Positions 43,806 through 51,991 of a DNA stretch of 64,000 bases are shown here, in pieces. Within the stretch, counting starts at the first letter, position 1. Each line of letters opens with the position of its first letter. The translations under genes were made by a program, and so were the position numbers. Under the pieces are notes generated by a model, which did not search any database, was not told where the DNA came from, and saw nothing but the letters and a program-made list of their open reading frames with translations. Location of the stretch: assembly GCA_023416955.1 (NCBI GenBank), contig JAEZGM010000005.1, positions 62,001 to 126,000 on the forward strand, written 5' to 3'. This stretch comes from Bacillota bacterium (GTDB taxonomy: Bacteria; Bacillota; Clostridia; Oscillospirales; Acutalibacteraceae).

Positions 43806-45623
43806 TTACTCGTCCAATTTCAGAACGCTCATAAACGCTTCCTGCGGCACCTCTACCGTACCAAGCTGGCGCATGCGCTTCTTGCCTTCCTTCTGCTTTT
43901 CCAGCAGCTTCTTCTTGCGCGTAATATCGCCGCCATAGCACTTCGCAAGAACGTCCTTGCGCATTGCCTTTACGGTTTCGCGCGCGATAATGCGCCCGCC
44001 GATGCACGCCTGAATCGGCACCTCAAACAGCTGACGCGGAATTTTCTCCGCCAGCTTCTCCGCCATTTTGCGCCCGCGCCCGTAAGCCTTATCCGCGTGG
44101 ATAATAAAGGACAGCGCGTCCACCACATCGCCGTTCAGCATAATGTCGAGCTTGACCAAATTGCTCTTTTTATAGCCGTTCAGCTCATAGTCAAACGAAG
44201 CGTAGCCACGCGTACGCGATTTCAGCGCGTCAAAAAAGTCGTAGATAATTTCATTGAGCGGAAGCTCGTAATGAATGTCCACGCGGTCGGTATCGATGTA
44301 TTTCATGTCCGTAAACACGCCGCGCCGTTCCTGGCAAAGCTCCATAATATTTCCGACATATTCGCTCGGGGAGTAAATGTGCGCGTTGGTCATCGGCTCC
44401 TCCGCCTGCGCAATCAGCGACGGGTCGGGGTAATTGGTCGGGTTGTCGATGGACACGACTTCTCCGTTGGTCTTTGTTATATGATACACCACGCTCGGCG
44501 CGGTGGTAATCAGGTCAATGTCATACTCGCGCTCCAGACGCTCCTGAATAACCTCCATATGGAGCAATCCCAGAAAGCCGCAACGGAAGCCGAAGCCCAG
44601 TGCAACCGACGTTTCCGGCTCAAAGGAAAGCGCCGCGTCGTTCAGCTGCAGCTTTTCCAGCGCCTCGCGCAGGTCGGGGTAGTTCGCGCCGTCGGCGGGG
44701 TAAATACCGCAGAAGACCATCGGCTGTACCGAACGGTAACCGGACAGTGCCTGCTTGGCAGGATTCGCCGCCAACGTAACCGTGTCGCCCACGCGGGCGT
44801 CTTTGACCGCTTTGATGGAAGCGGCAATGTAGCCGACCTCCCCGGCACTCAGCCCGCTGCTCGGTTCCAGACTGGTGGCGCGCCCGTAGCCGCACTCCAC
44901 CACCGTGAACTCCGCGCCGGTCGCCATCATGCGGATCACATCGCCCGGATGTACCTGCCCGTCGCGAATACGGACATGAATAATAACGCCCTTATACATA
45001 TCGTAATAGGAGTCGAAAACCAGCGCCTTCAGCGGCGCGGTTTCGTCCCCATCCGGCGGGGGAACATTTTTCACGACCTGCTCCATCACCTGATCGATGT
45101 TGATGCCCATTTTCGCGGAAACACAGGGCGCATCGTCCGCAGGAATGCCGATTACGTCCTCAATTTCAGCCCGCACCTTGTCGGGCTGCGCGCTCGGCAG
45201 GTCAATCTTGTTGATGACCGGGACAATTTCAAGCCCCGCATCCACCGCAAGATAGGTATTTGCCAGCGTCTGCGCCTCGATGCCCTGCGTTGCGTCCACA
45301 ACCAGCACCGCACCCTCACAGGCCGCGAGCGAGCGCGAAACCTCATAGTTAAAGTCCACATGGCCGGGGGTATCGATCAGATTAAATACGTAGTCGCTGT
45401 CGTCCTGCGCATGGTAAACCAGCGTTACCGCGTGCGCCTTGATCGTAATGCCGCGCTCCCGTTCCAGATCCATATTGTCAAGAAGCTGATTTTCCATATC
45501 GCGCAGGGCGACCGCCTTCGTCTGCTCCAGAATACGGTCAGCCAGTGTGCTCTTTCCGTGGTCAATGTGCGCAATGATACTGAAATTGCGTATTTTATCG
45601 CGTGAAACCGCCAAATTGATCAC
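43806..45623 (-). CDS. lepA: Elongation factor 4 (LepA)
   Basis: A 605-residue ribosome-associated GTPase. G1 is AHIDHGKSTLADR, G3 DTPGHVDF, and G4 NKIDLPSA; EF-G-like domains II, III and V follow. The LepA-specific C-terminal domain contains KVYGRGRK-like NADKAYGRGRKMAEKLAEK. The start is GTG 45623 with AGAGGA upstream. B. subtilis has the same neighbours (spoIIP upstream, hemW downstream), here separated by extra genes and repeat elements. Confidence 0.96.
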   Translation of the reverse strand: MINLAVSRDKIRNFSIIAHIDHGKSTLADRILEQTKAVALRDMENQLLDNMDLERERGITIKAHAVTLVYHAQDDSDYVFNLIDTPGHVDFNYEVSRSLAACEGAVLVVDATQGIEAQTLANTYLAVDAGLEIVPVINKIDLPSAQPDKVRAEIEDVIGIPADDAPCVSAKMGINIDQVMEQVVKNVPPPDGDETAPLKALVFDSYYDMYKGVIIHVRIRDGQVHPGDVIRMMATGAEFTVVECGYGRATSLEPSSGLSAGEVGYIAASIKAVKDARVGDTVTLAANPAKQALSGYRSVQPMVFCGIYPADGANYPDLREALEKLQLNDAALSFEPETSVALGFGFRCGFLGLLHMEVIQERLEREYDIDLITTAPSVVYHITKTNGEVVSIDNPTNYPDPSLIAQAEEPMTNAHIYSPSEYVGNIMELCQERRGVFTDMKYIDTDRVDIHYELPLNEIIYDFFDALKSRTRGYASFDYELNGYKKSNLVKLDIMLNGDVVDALSFIIHADKAYGRGRKMAEKLAEKIPRQLFEVPIQACIGGRIIARETVKAMRKDVLAKCYGGDITRKKKLLEKQKEGKKRMRQLGTVEVPQEAFMSVLKLDE

Positions 45624-45776
45624 CTAATCCTCTGTTAAAATCATCGTCGCTCCGCATGGGCACAGTCTTTTCCCACAGAAAGCTAATGTATTATTATATT
45701 ATCATAACCTAATTATGAAATTTACGCCGACGCGGCAGCGGCGGGAGGAGCGTTGCTCCTACAGTAAATTTTCCAA

Positions 45777-45815
45777 TGCCTCAAGCCGTAGGTTTGAGGC
45801 TATTATATCATATAA
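45777..45815. repeat. P5 hairpin element
   Basis: GCCTCAA-GCCGTAGG-TTTGAGGC followed by TATTATATCATATAA, related to the hairpin at 23456. Confidence 0.65.
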
Positions 45816-45937
45816 TTCAGAAAATGAGCAATGCGCATTCATTATTTTCACTGTTTAGGAAGTAATAGAAACTCCAAAAGCGTTTCCGTCCATAAAAGTC
45901 AAAAGGAAGCCCGACGCTGAATATCCCACCGGGATAT

Positions 45938-46160
45938 TCAGCGGAGTGTACGCGCCGCCCCCGTCCCCTTCGTCAATGAAAATCACAAAGCAAGCCAGCA
46001 CCTCACAGGCTAATGGGGATACCCCGGGGGTGCAGGGGGGATTTATGGAGCCCTCCCTTGGCCTTTCAAATCCCCCGGTGTGCACTCCGTGCACACTGCG
46101 TCCTTTTGCATCCTTTCGGACGCAGCGAAAGGATGCAAAGGACGGCCCGAGGGCAAACCC
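45938..46160. repeat. P4 GC-rich element (copy d)
   Basis: Shares CCGTCCCCTTCGTCAATGAAAATC, GGGGGTGCAGGGGGGATTTATGG and CTTGGCCTTTCAAATCCCCC with copy c. Its terminal hairpin is TTTGCATCCTTTCG / CGAAAGGATGCAAA, changed on both arms relative to copies b and c. It fills most of the 620-bp gap upstream of lepA. Confidence 0.82.
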
Positions 46161-46244
46161 AATCATGACACATAGCCAAATACAAACCAATCAATAGAAT
46201 GAAAAAGCGCAAAAACAGAGGGCGCGGAATTTCGCGCCCTCTGT

Positions 46245-46877
46245 TCAATACCGTGAATTGCGGTAATATTTATCATTCAGCAGATGTTTCTTTTTGGAAC
46301 GGGGCTTTTTGTGGTACCTCTTGCGCCCCGATCCGCTGTTCGGCGGCTTGCGGTTGCTGAATACGACAATCAGCACGACCACAATACCGAGTAAAATACA
46401 GACCCAGGAAATGATCCCGATCCACTTACTCTGGCGATTCCCCGACGTATCCACCACCAACGAACTGAGCGGGTCATTTTCCGTCACACTGCCAACGCTC
46501 GGCAGACTGATCGTGCTGGAAAAATTGCTTGCGTCCAGACCGCTTGACGATTCGGACGAGATCGCTGATGAATTAGCCGAAGAAGCGGAGGAAAGCTGCG
46601 CCCGGTTTGAGGAGGCTGCTCTTCTGGAGCTGACTGCGGCGGAAGCGGAAGCTGCTTTCTGCGAAGCGGCAGATGCCGCGGAAGCCGCCGATTGCTGGGC
46701 AAGAATTTTTTCTGTTTCTTCTGCGGTCAGACCGTTTACAATACTCACGGCACTGCTCGTGGCGGACGATACAGGAACCGCGGACGAGACGGAAGTGGAA
46801 AACGCAGTAACCGGATAAACTGTAGCGGCTACAACAAAGAGAAGCAAAAACAGCCAGCCGTTTTTTTGTTTCTTCAT
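46245..46877 (-). CDS. Exported Ser/Ala-rich single-pass membrane protein, unknown function
   Basis: A 210-residue protein with a signal peptide (about 7-26, GWLFLLLFVVAATVYPV), then ~110 residues rich in Ser and Ala. A membrane helix near 153-175 (IISWVCILLGIVVVLIVVF) leads to a very basic cytoplasmic tail (KRYHKKPRSKKKHLL). ATG 46877 overlaps the previous gene's stop (TGATG) and has GGAGG upstream, so the two are coupled. Located between spoIIP and lepA. No family recognised. Confidence 0.7.
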   Translation of the reverse strand: MKKQKNGWLFLLLFVVAATVYPVTAFSTSVSSAVPVSSATSSAVSIVNGLTAEETEKILAQQSAASAASAASQKAASASAAVSSRRAASSNRAQLSSASSANSSAISSESSSGLDASNFSSTISLPSVGSVTENDPLSSLVVDTSGNRQSKWIGIISWVCILLGIVVVLIVVFSNRKPPNSGSGRKRYHKKPRSKKKHLLNDKYYRNSRY

Positions 46878-47140
46878 CACGATTCCTCCGCATCGTTCCT
46901 CTTAATGGATGATATAGTTTGATTATACCATATTTCCACCGTATTGCAAGTTTCCCTCCATGTTTGTCCTGTAATTTCATAAAAAAGCGTACGGGAATCC
47001 CCAAAACCGATATAGCGGGAATTTGCGTCTACTTCCATCATGCCAATAAAGAGCAGCAGCACGCACAGCGTGCTGCAAAACGAGGCAAAAAACACTCTTT
47101 TTTCTCTTCGGGTTTTTATGATCATTTCAGCCGTTTTCAC
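46877..47140 (-). CDS. Small membrane protein, unknown function
   Basis: An 87-residue protein with a basic N-terminus, one membrane helix (about 17-36) and a small outer part with one Cys and the motif RYIGFGDSRTLFYEITGQTW. The start GTG 47140 has only GGGAA close by; ATG 47125 is an alternative. Overlaps the next gene. A P1 element separates it from spoIIP. No family recognised; the pair may be sporulation-related by position only. Confidence 0.55.
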   Translation of the reverse strand: MKTAEMIIKTRREKRVFFASFCSTLCVLLLFIGMMEVDANSRYIGFGDSRTLFYEITGQTWRETCNTVEIWYNQTISSIKRNDAEES

Positions 47141-47178
47141 TTCCCGCCGGGTAATTTTACATTTTTTTATTTTCTATA

Positions 47179-47249
47179 TATAGTCAGTTAACTTTAGAAA
47201 ACATCCAAGAAAATGGAGATTGGTCCTGTTTTCAAATGAACTGACTATA
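47179..47249. repeat. P1 palindromic element, short form
   Basis: 71 bp consensus-like copy, 34 bases past the spoIIP stop. Confidence 0.9.
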
Positions 47250-47282
47250 TTATGCCCCTCCGAATTGCTTTTCAAACCGCGT

Positions 47283-48389
47283 TCAGGTCAGTTTGCTGAG
47301 CGCGGCGGCAAGCGATTTTCCAAACAGTTCTCCCGAGTATTTTGCTTCCTCCAGTGTGTTCACTTCTGTTCCGAACTCCACTAACAGAGAGCCCTTCGTC
47401 AGATTCTGGTTGTACTTGCGCGCACAGAAATTCAGCGGACGCGCGAGCCCGGGGTACATATCCGCCATGGATTTCTGCAGCCGCACCGCAAGGCGCAGGT
47501 TGTACTCCCAGTTCGGGTAACCCAGCGTGCCATCGTCGTCACAACCCGAAATAATCATAACCTGTGCCGCTTTTTTTCCGTTGATCGTGGCTGTCGGCTT
47601 CAGGCGCGTACCGTCGGACGTGCCCATAGCGTCACGGTGAATGTCAAGCGTAACCTGAATCCCCGGGTATTTTTTCAGGTCGTTCTGCATAGTCACCTTC
47701 GAGCGGTCATAAGAGCCGTTATAACTCGGGTAATCATGTAAAGTCGTGTCGTGCAGCACGTTGATCCCCGCCGCTCTCAGCTGCGCCGCGATCTCTTCCC
47801 CGACCGCCACAACGCTCTTGCTTGAATCCCGGCTGCGCGTGTCCCCCAAAAACGCTTCCGTGGTATGCGTATGATAGATCAGCACCTGGGGACCGGCGTT
47901 CTTACTGATTTTGACTGCCGGCGCTTTGCTCAATTCAGAGGCGATATCAATGGTGTGGTTTTTATTCGAATTTTTGACCCAAACATTCTGGTATGAAACT
48001 CCGGCATTTGCAATACTGAGCTCCTGTATTCCCGAAGTGACCGGGGCTGAGGAAGCAGTGCTGCCGGAGGACGAGGCTGCGTTTTCCGACGCGGATGAGG
48101 AGGAAGCAGCCGACGCAGACGAGTCGGGGGATTTTCCCGGCCGCGAAGAGCCGGAATCCGGTGCAGCGGAAGGCACGGCCACGGAAGAATTTCCGCCGTC
48201 CTCTTCGTCCTCTTCCAAAAAATCGGACTGAAACGCCTGCGGGGCACCGCCGGGCATAATAAATCCTACCGCGGCAAGCGCAGTATTCTGCGCCGCAACC
48301 GCGGGCAGCCGGTCCACCACACAGACCACGGCAATTAAAACGAGTATGGCGGAACCGAATCCCGCCGCTTTTTGCGTCCAGCCTTTCAT
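47283..48389 (-). CDS. spoIIP: Stage II sporulation protein P
   Basis: A 368-residue peptidoglycan amidase/endopeptidase needed for septal thinning and engulfment. A membrane anchor (about 10-30) is followed by a Ser/Ala-rich linker (about 70-125). The SpoIIP domain has zinc-ligand motifs IYHTHTTEAFL and LDIHRDAMG and a conserved VEFGTEVNTLEEA. ATG 48389 with GGGGGCGG upstream is preferred to ATG 48416. It works with SpoIID and SpoIIM, which are not in this window. Neighbour of gpr as in B. subtilis. Confidence 0.93.
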   Translation of the reverse strand: MKGWTQKAAGFGSAILVLIAVVCVVDRLPAVAAQNTALAAVGFIMPGGAPQAFQSDFLEEDEEDGGNSSVAVPSAAPDSGSSRPGKSPDSSASAASSSSASENAASSSGSTASSAPVTSGIQELSIANAGVSYQNVWVKNSNKNHTIDIASELSKAPAVKISKNAGPQVLIYHTHTTEAFLGDTRSRDSSKSVVAVGEEIAAQLRAAGINVLHDTTLHDYPSYNGSYDRSKVTMQNDLKKYPGIQVTLDIHRDAMGTSDGTRLKPTATINGKKAAQVMIISGCDDDGTLGYPNWEYNLRLAVRLQKSMADMYPGLARPLNFCARKYNQNLTKGSLLVEFGTEVNTLEEAKYSGELFGKSLAAALSKLT

Positions 48390-48504
48390 AGTCCGCCCCC
48401 ATGATTCATCAGTCATTCAGTTTGTGATGCGGACCGTATCCGCCGCACAGCCGTATCACAAACTGCCCTTTCACAAATTTATGCGGGCGCGTCTCTTTTC
48501 ATGA

Positions 48505-48774
48505 TATAGTCAGTTAACTTTAGAAGACATCCAAGAAAATGGAGATTGCTTCTGTTTTCAAATGAACTGACATAGTCAGTTCGCTTTAGAAAACATCCAA
48601 GAAACAAGCGCGGAATCTTTGATTTATGGATTTACGCTTGGAGCTTGGTTCTGTTTTCAAATGAACTGACATAGTCAGTTCGCTTTAGAAAACATCCAAG
48701 AAACAAGCGCGGAATCTTTGATTTATGGATTTTACGCTTGGAGCTTGGTTCTGTTTTCAAACGAACTGACTATA
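48505..48774. repeat. Tandem array of three P1 elements (one short, two long)
   Basis: Short copy 48505-48573, then long copies from about 48571 and 48670. Neighbours share their CATAG boundary. The two long copies are almost identical, differing by one T and one base near the end. The array stops at the gpr stop codon, and with a little spacer fills the 358-bp spoIIP-gpr gap. Confidence 0.9.
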
Positions 48775-49593
48775 TTATGTCAACTCCTCAAATTCCTCCA
48801 GCGACATACTCGGGTTCAGCGCCAGATTCACGCTCATACCCAGCAGCCGTGTTCCCCTGCCTATGATCAGGTCTATTTCGCGCGGCGTCACCATCATCGG
48901 TGCTCCGCGCGGCTCCACCTTTTCCAGCGCATTGCGGTTTTCCTCCCCAAGCAGGTCGTAGGCAAGCGTTGCCGCGTCTACCATTGTCGGGATTCCCATC
49001 CCGATAACCGGCACGCCCAGCGTGCTTTTGTCAATTCGAGGGCGTGCGTTGCCGACCCCCGCGCCTGGGGAAATTCCGCCCGAGCTGAGCTGCACGGTAC
49101 AGCCGAGCCGCGCAGGGCTGCGCGCGGCGAGCGCGTCAATTGCGATGACAACGGACGGCTTCAGGTTCTGTACCAATGCCTTTAAAATTTCCATTGCCTC
49201 AATGCCGGTATTGCCCAGCACCCCGGGTGCGACAACCGCCACCGGGCGCAGTCCCTCCAACCCGGTCAGCCTCGCGACTTCACCCGTAATGTGACGGGTC
49301 GCCATGACGTTTTCAGCGGTTCGCGGTCCGATTGCGTCGGGCGTAATATCGCGATTGCCAAGGCCTGCCACAAGCGCCATGCCACTTTCCGGCAAAAGTG
49401 CGCTTAGTTCCTCTACAACCAGCTTTAAAACGCCGTGGTCCGCGTCAAGATGGTCGGAAATCGCAGGTACTTCAACGGTAATATAAGCCTTTCCGTCTTC
49501 ATCAATGTGCGTGACCACACACCCGTCTTCTTCCGTGCGCCGCTGCTGCTGTGGCTCGGTATTTTCCAGTGCCAGATCCGTTCTGAAAATCAA
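48775..49593 (-). CDS. gpr: Spore protease Gpr
   Basis: A 272-residue germination protease that degrades small acid-soluble spore proteins. It begins IFRTDLALE, where the autoprocessing region of Gpr starts. Conserved blocks are VAGLGNRDITPDAIGPRTAE, IDALAARSPARLG, SSGGISPGAGVGNARP and GVPVIGMGIPTMV. TTG 49593 with GGAGATGA upstream is chosen; the frame to 49677 runs into the rpsT promoter region. Divergent from rpsT as in Bacillus. Confidence 0.94.
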   Translation of the reverse strand: MIFRTDLALENTEPQQQRRTEEDGCVVTHIDEDGKAYITVEVPAISDHLDADHGVLKLVVEELSALLPESGMALVAGLGNRDITPDAIGPRTAENVMATRHITGEVARLTGLEGLRPVAVVAPGVLGNTGIEAMEILKALVQNLKPSVVIAIDALAARSPARLGCTVQLSSGGISPGAGVGNARPRIDKSTLGVPVIGMGIPTMVDAATLAYDLLGEENRNALEKVEPRGAPMMVTPREIDLIIGRGTRLLGMSVNLALNPSMSLEEFEELT

Positions 49594-49691
49594 GAAATCA
49601 TCTCCAATATTTTTTATTGATTTTACTTGCAATTTAACCGCTGAAATGATATTATTATCAATATATGACGATGCCAAAAGGAGGTGTAACG

Positions 49692-49955
49692 ATGCCGAAC
49701 ATCAAATCAGCGAAAAAGCGCGTAAAGGTTATTGCCACGAAGTCCCTGCACAACAAGACGATCAATTCCGAATTGAAAACAGATATAAAGAAGGCAAACC
49801 TTGCCATTGAAAGTGGAGCAGCCGATAAGGCTGAAGCCGTGAAAGTTGCCGTAAAAGCAATTGATCAGGCCACTGCAAAGGGAATTCTCCACAAGAATAC
49901 TGCTGCGAGAAAGAAATCCGCTCTCGCCCGCAAACTGAACGCAGTGAACGCATAA
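49692..49955 (+). CDS. rpsT: 30S ribosomal protein S20
   Basis: An 87-residue basic helical protein binding 16S rRNA. It starts MPNIKSAKKRVKVIATKSLHN and ends TAARKKSALARKLNAVNA, as S20 does. AAAGGAGGTG lies 6 bases before ATG 49692. Monocistronic with a terminator at 49978. Confidence 0.96.
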   Translation: MPNIKSAKKRVKVIATKSLHNKTINSELKTDIKKANLAIESGAADKAEAVKVAVKAIDQATAKGILHKNTAARKKSALARKLNAVNA

Positions 49956-49977
49956 CCTTTTACGCGTACGCGGTGAA

Positions 49978-50015
49978 AAGCAAAAGCAGAGCCATGTGCC
50001 CTGCTTTTTTTATAT
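49978..50015 (+). terminator. Terminator of rpsT
   Basis: AAGCAG ... CTGCTT followed by seven T. Confidence 0.7.
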
Positions 50016-50055
50016 TTGCCGAAAACAATTCGGGCAAAGGCGGACAGAGAAATAA

Positions 50056-50084
50056 TTGACTTTTTTAAAATAATTGGTTATCAT
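50056..50084 (+). promoter_or_regulatory. Probable promoter of the 51-codon gene
   Basis: TTGACT, 17-base spacer, TATCAT; a second TATAAT lies 5 bases further. Confidence 0.45.
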
Positions 50085-50117
50085 ATAATAAATTTATAAT
50101 TATAAACGGGGGTGCTC

Positions 50118-50273
50118 GTGTTGAAAAAAAACAATGCATTCAGCATCGTGTTAACCGTGATTTCCGCAGCAGCTGCCTTGGCTGCCGCCGTAATTGCCGT
50201 TACGCTGTACTTTGAGAAAAAGCGCAAGGACGAAGAAGAGCTTGAGCACTATTTGGATTACTCCATTCAGTAA
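50118..50273 (+). CDS. Membrane microprotein of about 51 residues, unknown function
   Basis: A short gene starting GTG 50118 (or TTG 50121) after GGGGGTG and ending TAA 50271-50273. It encodes a basic start (LKKNNAFS), one strongly hydrophobic helix (IVLTVISAAAALAAAVIAVTLY) and a charged tail (FEKKRKDEEELEHYLDYSIQ). It has its own promoter-like sequence and a strong terminator at 50302, which argues that it is real. No family recognised; single-pass topology with a mixed-charge tail resembles small regulatory or spore-membrane peptides. Confidence 0.7.
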   Translation: MLKKNNAFSIVLTVISAAAALAAAVIAVTLYFEKKRKDEEELEHYLDYSIQ

Positions 50274-50301
50274 CAACTGGGACTTCAGGCGCATAATGGT
50301 G

Positions 50302-50335
50302 CGGGCAGGTGTATTACCTGCCCGTTTTGTTCTAT
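50302..50335 (+). terminator. Terminator of the microprotein gene
   Basis: CGGGCAGGT-GTATT-ACCTGCCCG followed by TTTTGTT. Confidence 0.88.
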
Positions 50336-50352
50336 TATGTCCTTTTGCAAAT

Positions 50353-50709
50353 CTAGCTTTTGTCCCGGGATTTTGCAACAAGGGAAGCAAAATAGCCGAA
50401 GAACACTGCTGCGGCAATACCCGCCGCGCTGGCGGTTACACCGCCGGAAAACGCCCCCAGCAGCCCACGTTCCCGTACTGCCTCCATGGTTCCTTTTGCC
50501 ATGGCATACCCGAACCCGGTCAGCGGAACCGTCGCGCCGGCGCCAGCGAAGTTGACCAGCGGTTCATACACCCCGATCGCCGTGAGCACCACTCCAAGCG
50601 TAACGAATAGCACCAGAATGCGCGCGGGGGTCATCTTCGTGAAGTCGATCAGTACCTGGCCGACCGCACAGATTGCGCCTCCGATTAAAAAAGCCCATAG
50701 ATAGTCCAC
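50353..50709 (-). CDS. spoVAE: Stage V sporulation protein AE
   Basis: A 118-residue spore membrane protein with three to four helices. The SpoVAE pattern is clear: FLIGGAICAVGQVLIDFTKM, TPARILVLFV, VPLTGFGYAMAKGTMEAV and GVTASAAGIAAAVFFGY. SpoVA proteins form the dipicolinate channel of spores. GTG 50709 follows CGGAGGTG. It stands alone, without spoVAC or spoVAD next to it. Confidence 0.9.
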   Translation of the reverse strand: MDYLWAFLIGGAICAVGQVLIDFTKMTPARILVLFVTLGVVLTAIGVYEPLVNFAGAGATVPLTGFGYAMAKGTMEAVRERGLLGAFSGGVTASAAGIAAAVFFGYFASLVAKSRDKS

Positions 50710-50771
50710 GTTATCACCTCCGTTTTAGTTTCGCCCTTCACCGCGGACTTATACATTTCAAGGAGTTTCTT

Positions 50772-51563
50772 ATGAATAAAAAAACCATATTTTTCGATGT
50801 GGACGGGACCTTGCTTTCCAGTCGGAACGGCAAACGGTTCTGTATTCCGGAAAGTACACTGGAAGCTCTGCGCCTGCTGTCGAAAAATGGGCATCGCATA
50901 GCGGTCTGCTCCGGGAGACCGGAGGCTTTTATTCACCGTTTCTTTCCCGGACTGTTCACGAGCTATGTCGCGCTGAACGGCTCCCATGTGGTATATGAAG
51001 GGCATACTGTACTGCTGCGTGAACTCCCGCCCGAAAAGGTTGCCGCGCTGACAGCGCATTTTGATTCGTTCGGCTGCCGCTATTCCTTTGTCGGAAAAGA
51101 CCACGCGTGGGGCAGAAACATTTCTCCGCACTACCCTGAAAAGCTGAACGAGCTCTATGGAATTCCCGACTATATGGTCATGGAATGGTCGCCGGAGGAC
51201 GTACACGCCAGCATGCTGGATTTTTTACTGCGCGATGAAAGCGATTACCGGCGCATTCTTCCCGCGCTGGACGATACCATGATTCTGAACTACTACCCCG
51301 GCAGCCCCGCCAGCGACCTGTGCTTCAAGGAGCAGGATAAGGGCTCGGGAATTCGTTCGTTCCTGCAATACGCCGGAATTGATAAAAGCGATACCATCGG
51401 CTTCGGCGACGGCCACAACGATCTTCCCATGATGCGGGAGGTAGGCTTCGGTGTTGCCATGGGGAACGCGGTGGAAGAGATGAAGCAGGCTGCGGATTAC
51501 GTAACGGCTCCGGTTTTTGAAAACGGCATCTTTTCCGCATTGAAATATTTAAAGCTGATATAA
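50772..51563 (+). CDS. HAD-superfamily phosphatase, Cof type
   Basis: A 263-residue cytoplasmic phosphatase. Motif I is FFDVDGTLLSS with nucleophile Asp, motif II is AVCSGRP, and motif IV GFGDGHNDLPMM; the type IIB cap lies between. Cof-type enzymes remove phosphate from sugar phosphates or flavin-related compounds; the substrate here cannot be told. ATG 50772 follows CAAGGAG; the frame upstream overlaps spoVAE and is ignored. Confidence 0.9.
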   Translation: MNKKTIFFDVDGTLLSSRNGKRFCIPESTLEALRLLSKNGHRIAVCSGRPEAFIHRFFPGLFTSYVALNGSHVVYEGHTVLLRELPPEKVAALTAHFDSFGCRYSFVGKDHAWGRNISPHYPEKLNELYGIPDYMVMEWSPEDVHASMLDFLLRDESDYRRILPALDDTMILNYYPGSPASDLCFKEQDKGSGIRSFLQYAGIDKSDTIGFGDGHNDLPMMREVGFGVAMGNAVEEMKQAADYVTAPVFENGIFSALKYLKLI

Positions 51564-51565
51564 CA

Positions 51566-51602
51566 AAAAATCCATGTGCCTTATGACGGCGCATGGATTT
51601 TT
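51566..51602 (+). terminator. Terminator of the HAD gene
   Basis: AAAAATCCATGTGCC ... GGCGCATGGATTTTT. Confidence 0.85.
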
Positions 51603-51651
51603 CATAATAATTCGGGTATCAAAGAGGCCAATGATTGCTTGTATGCTCACA

Positions 51652-51909
51652 TCAGAATACATCAGATACGGCTTCGCCATGGATACATACCCGTCCTGAA
51701 TCCGGGCATTTTGCATCAAAAGATCTTACTCTCTCCTCGCCGCAGTCCAAAGCTCCCCCATTTAGAAGCGTATAGACGGAGGGATATATGATATTCCACA
51801 GCTCATGGCACAGAGGGGGACATATGTCTTCCACAATAAAGCTATCGCCTGTATGATGATATCCGCATCTGCATTCTGCACATGTGACGGTCAATTTAAC
51901 CTTCTCCAT
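51652..51909 (-). CDS. TIGR04076-like small Cys-containing protein
   Basis: An 85-residue protein with six Cys. The pattern KVKLTVTCAECRCGYHHTGD followed by CPPLCHELWNIIYPSVYTLL and a late CPDSG resembles the TIGR04076 family, whose function is unknown. GGGAGATT precedes ATG 51909. It stands alone between the HAD terminator and the dioxygenase gene. Confidence 0.7.
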   Translation of the reverse strand: MEKVKLTVTCAECRCGYHHTGDSFIVEDICPPLCHELWNIIYPSVYTLLNGGALDCGEERVRSFDAKCPDSGRVCIHGEAVSDVF

Positions 51910-51991
51910 ATTGAATCTCCCGTATGATTTATTTTCTTGGCTCTTTCCATTCAGGCCACCGCTTTGAAGTCTTTTTACTTCTATGTAACAT

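Noticed and set aside
43680..45605. A 641-codon open frame on the plus strand
   Set aside because: It lies fully antisense to lepA, whose motifs are intact; it has no family motifs and a His/Arg/Val-rich shadow composition.
48505..48774. Possible CRISPR array (regular repeats)
   Set aside because: The repeats are contiguous palindromes without unique spacers, and no cas genes are present; this is a tandem P1 array.
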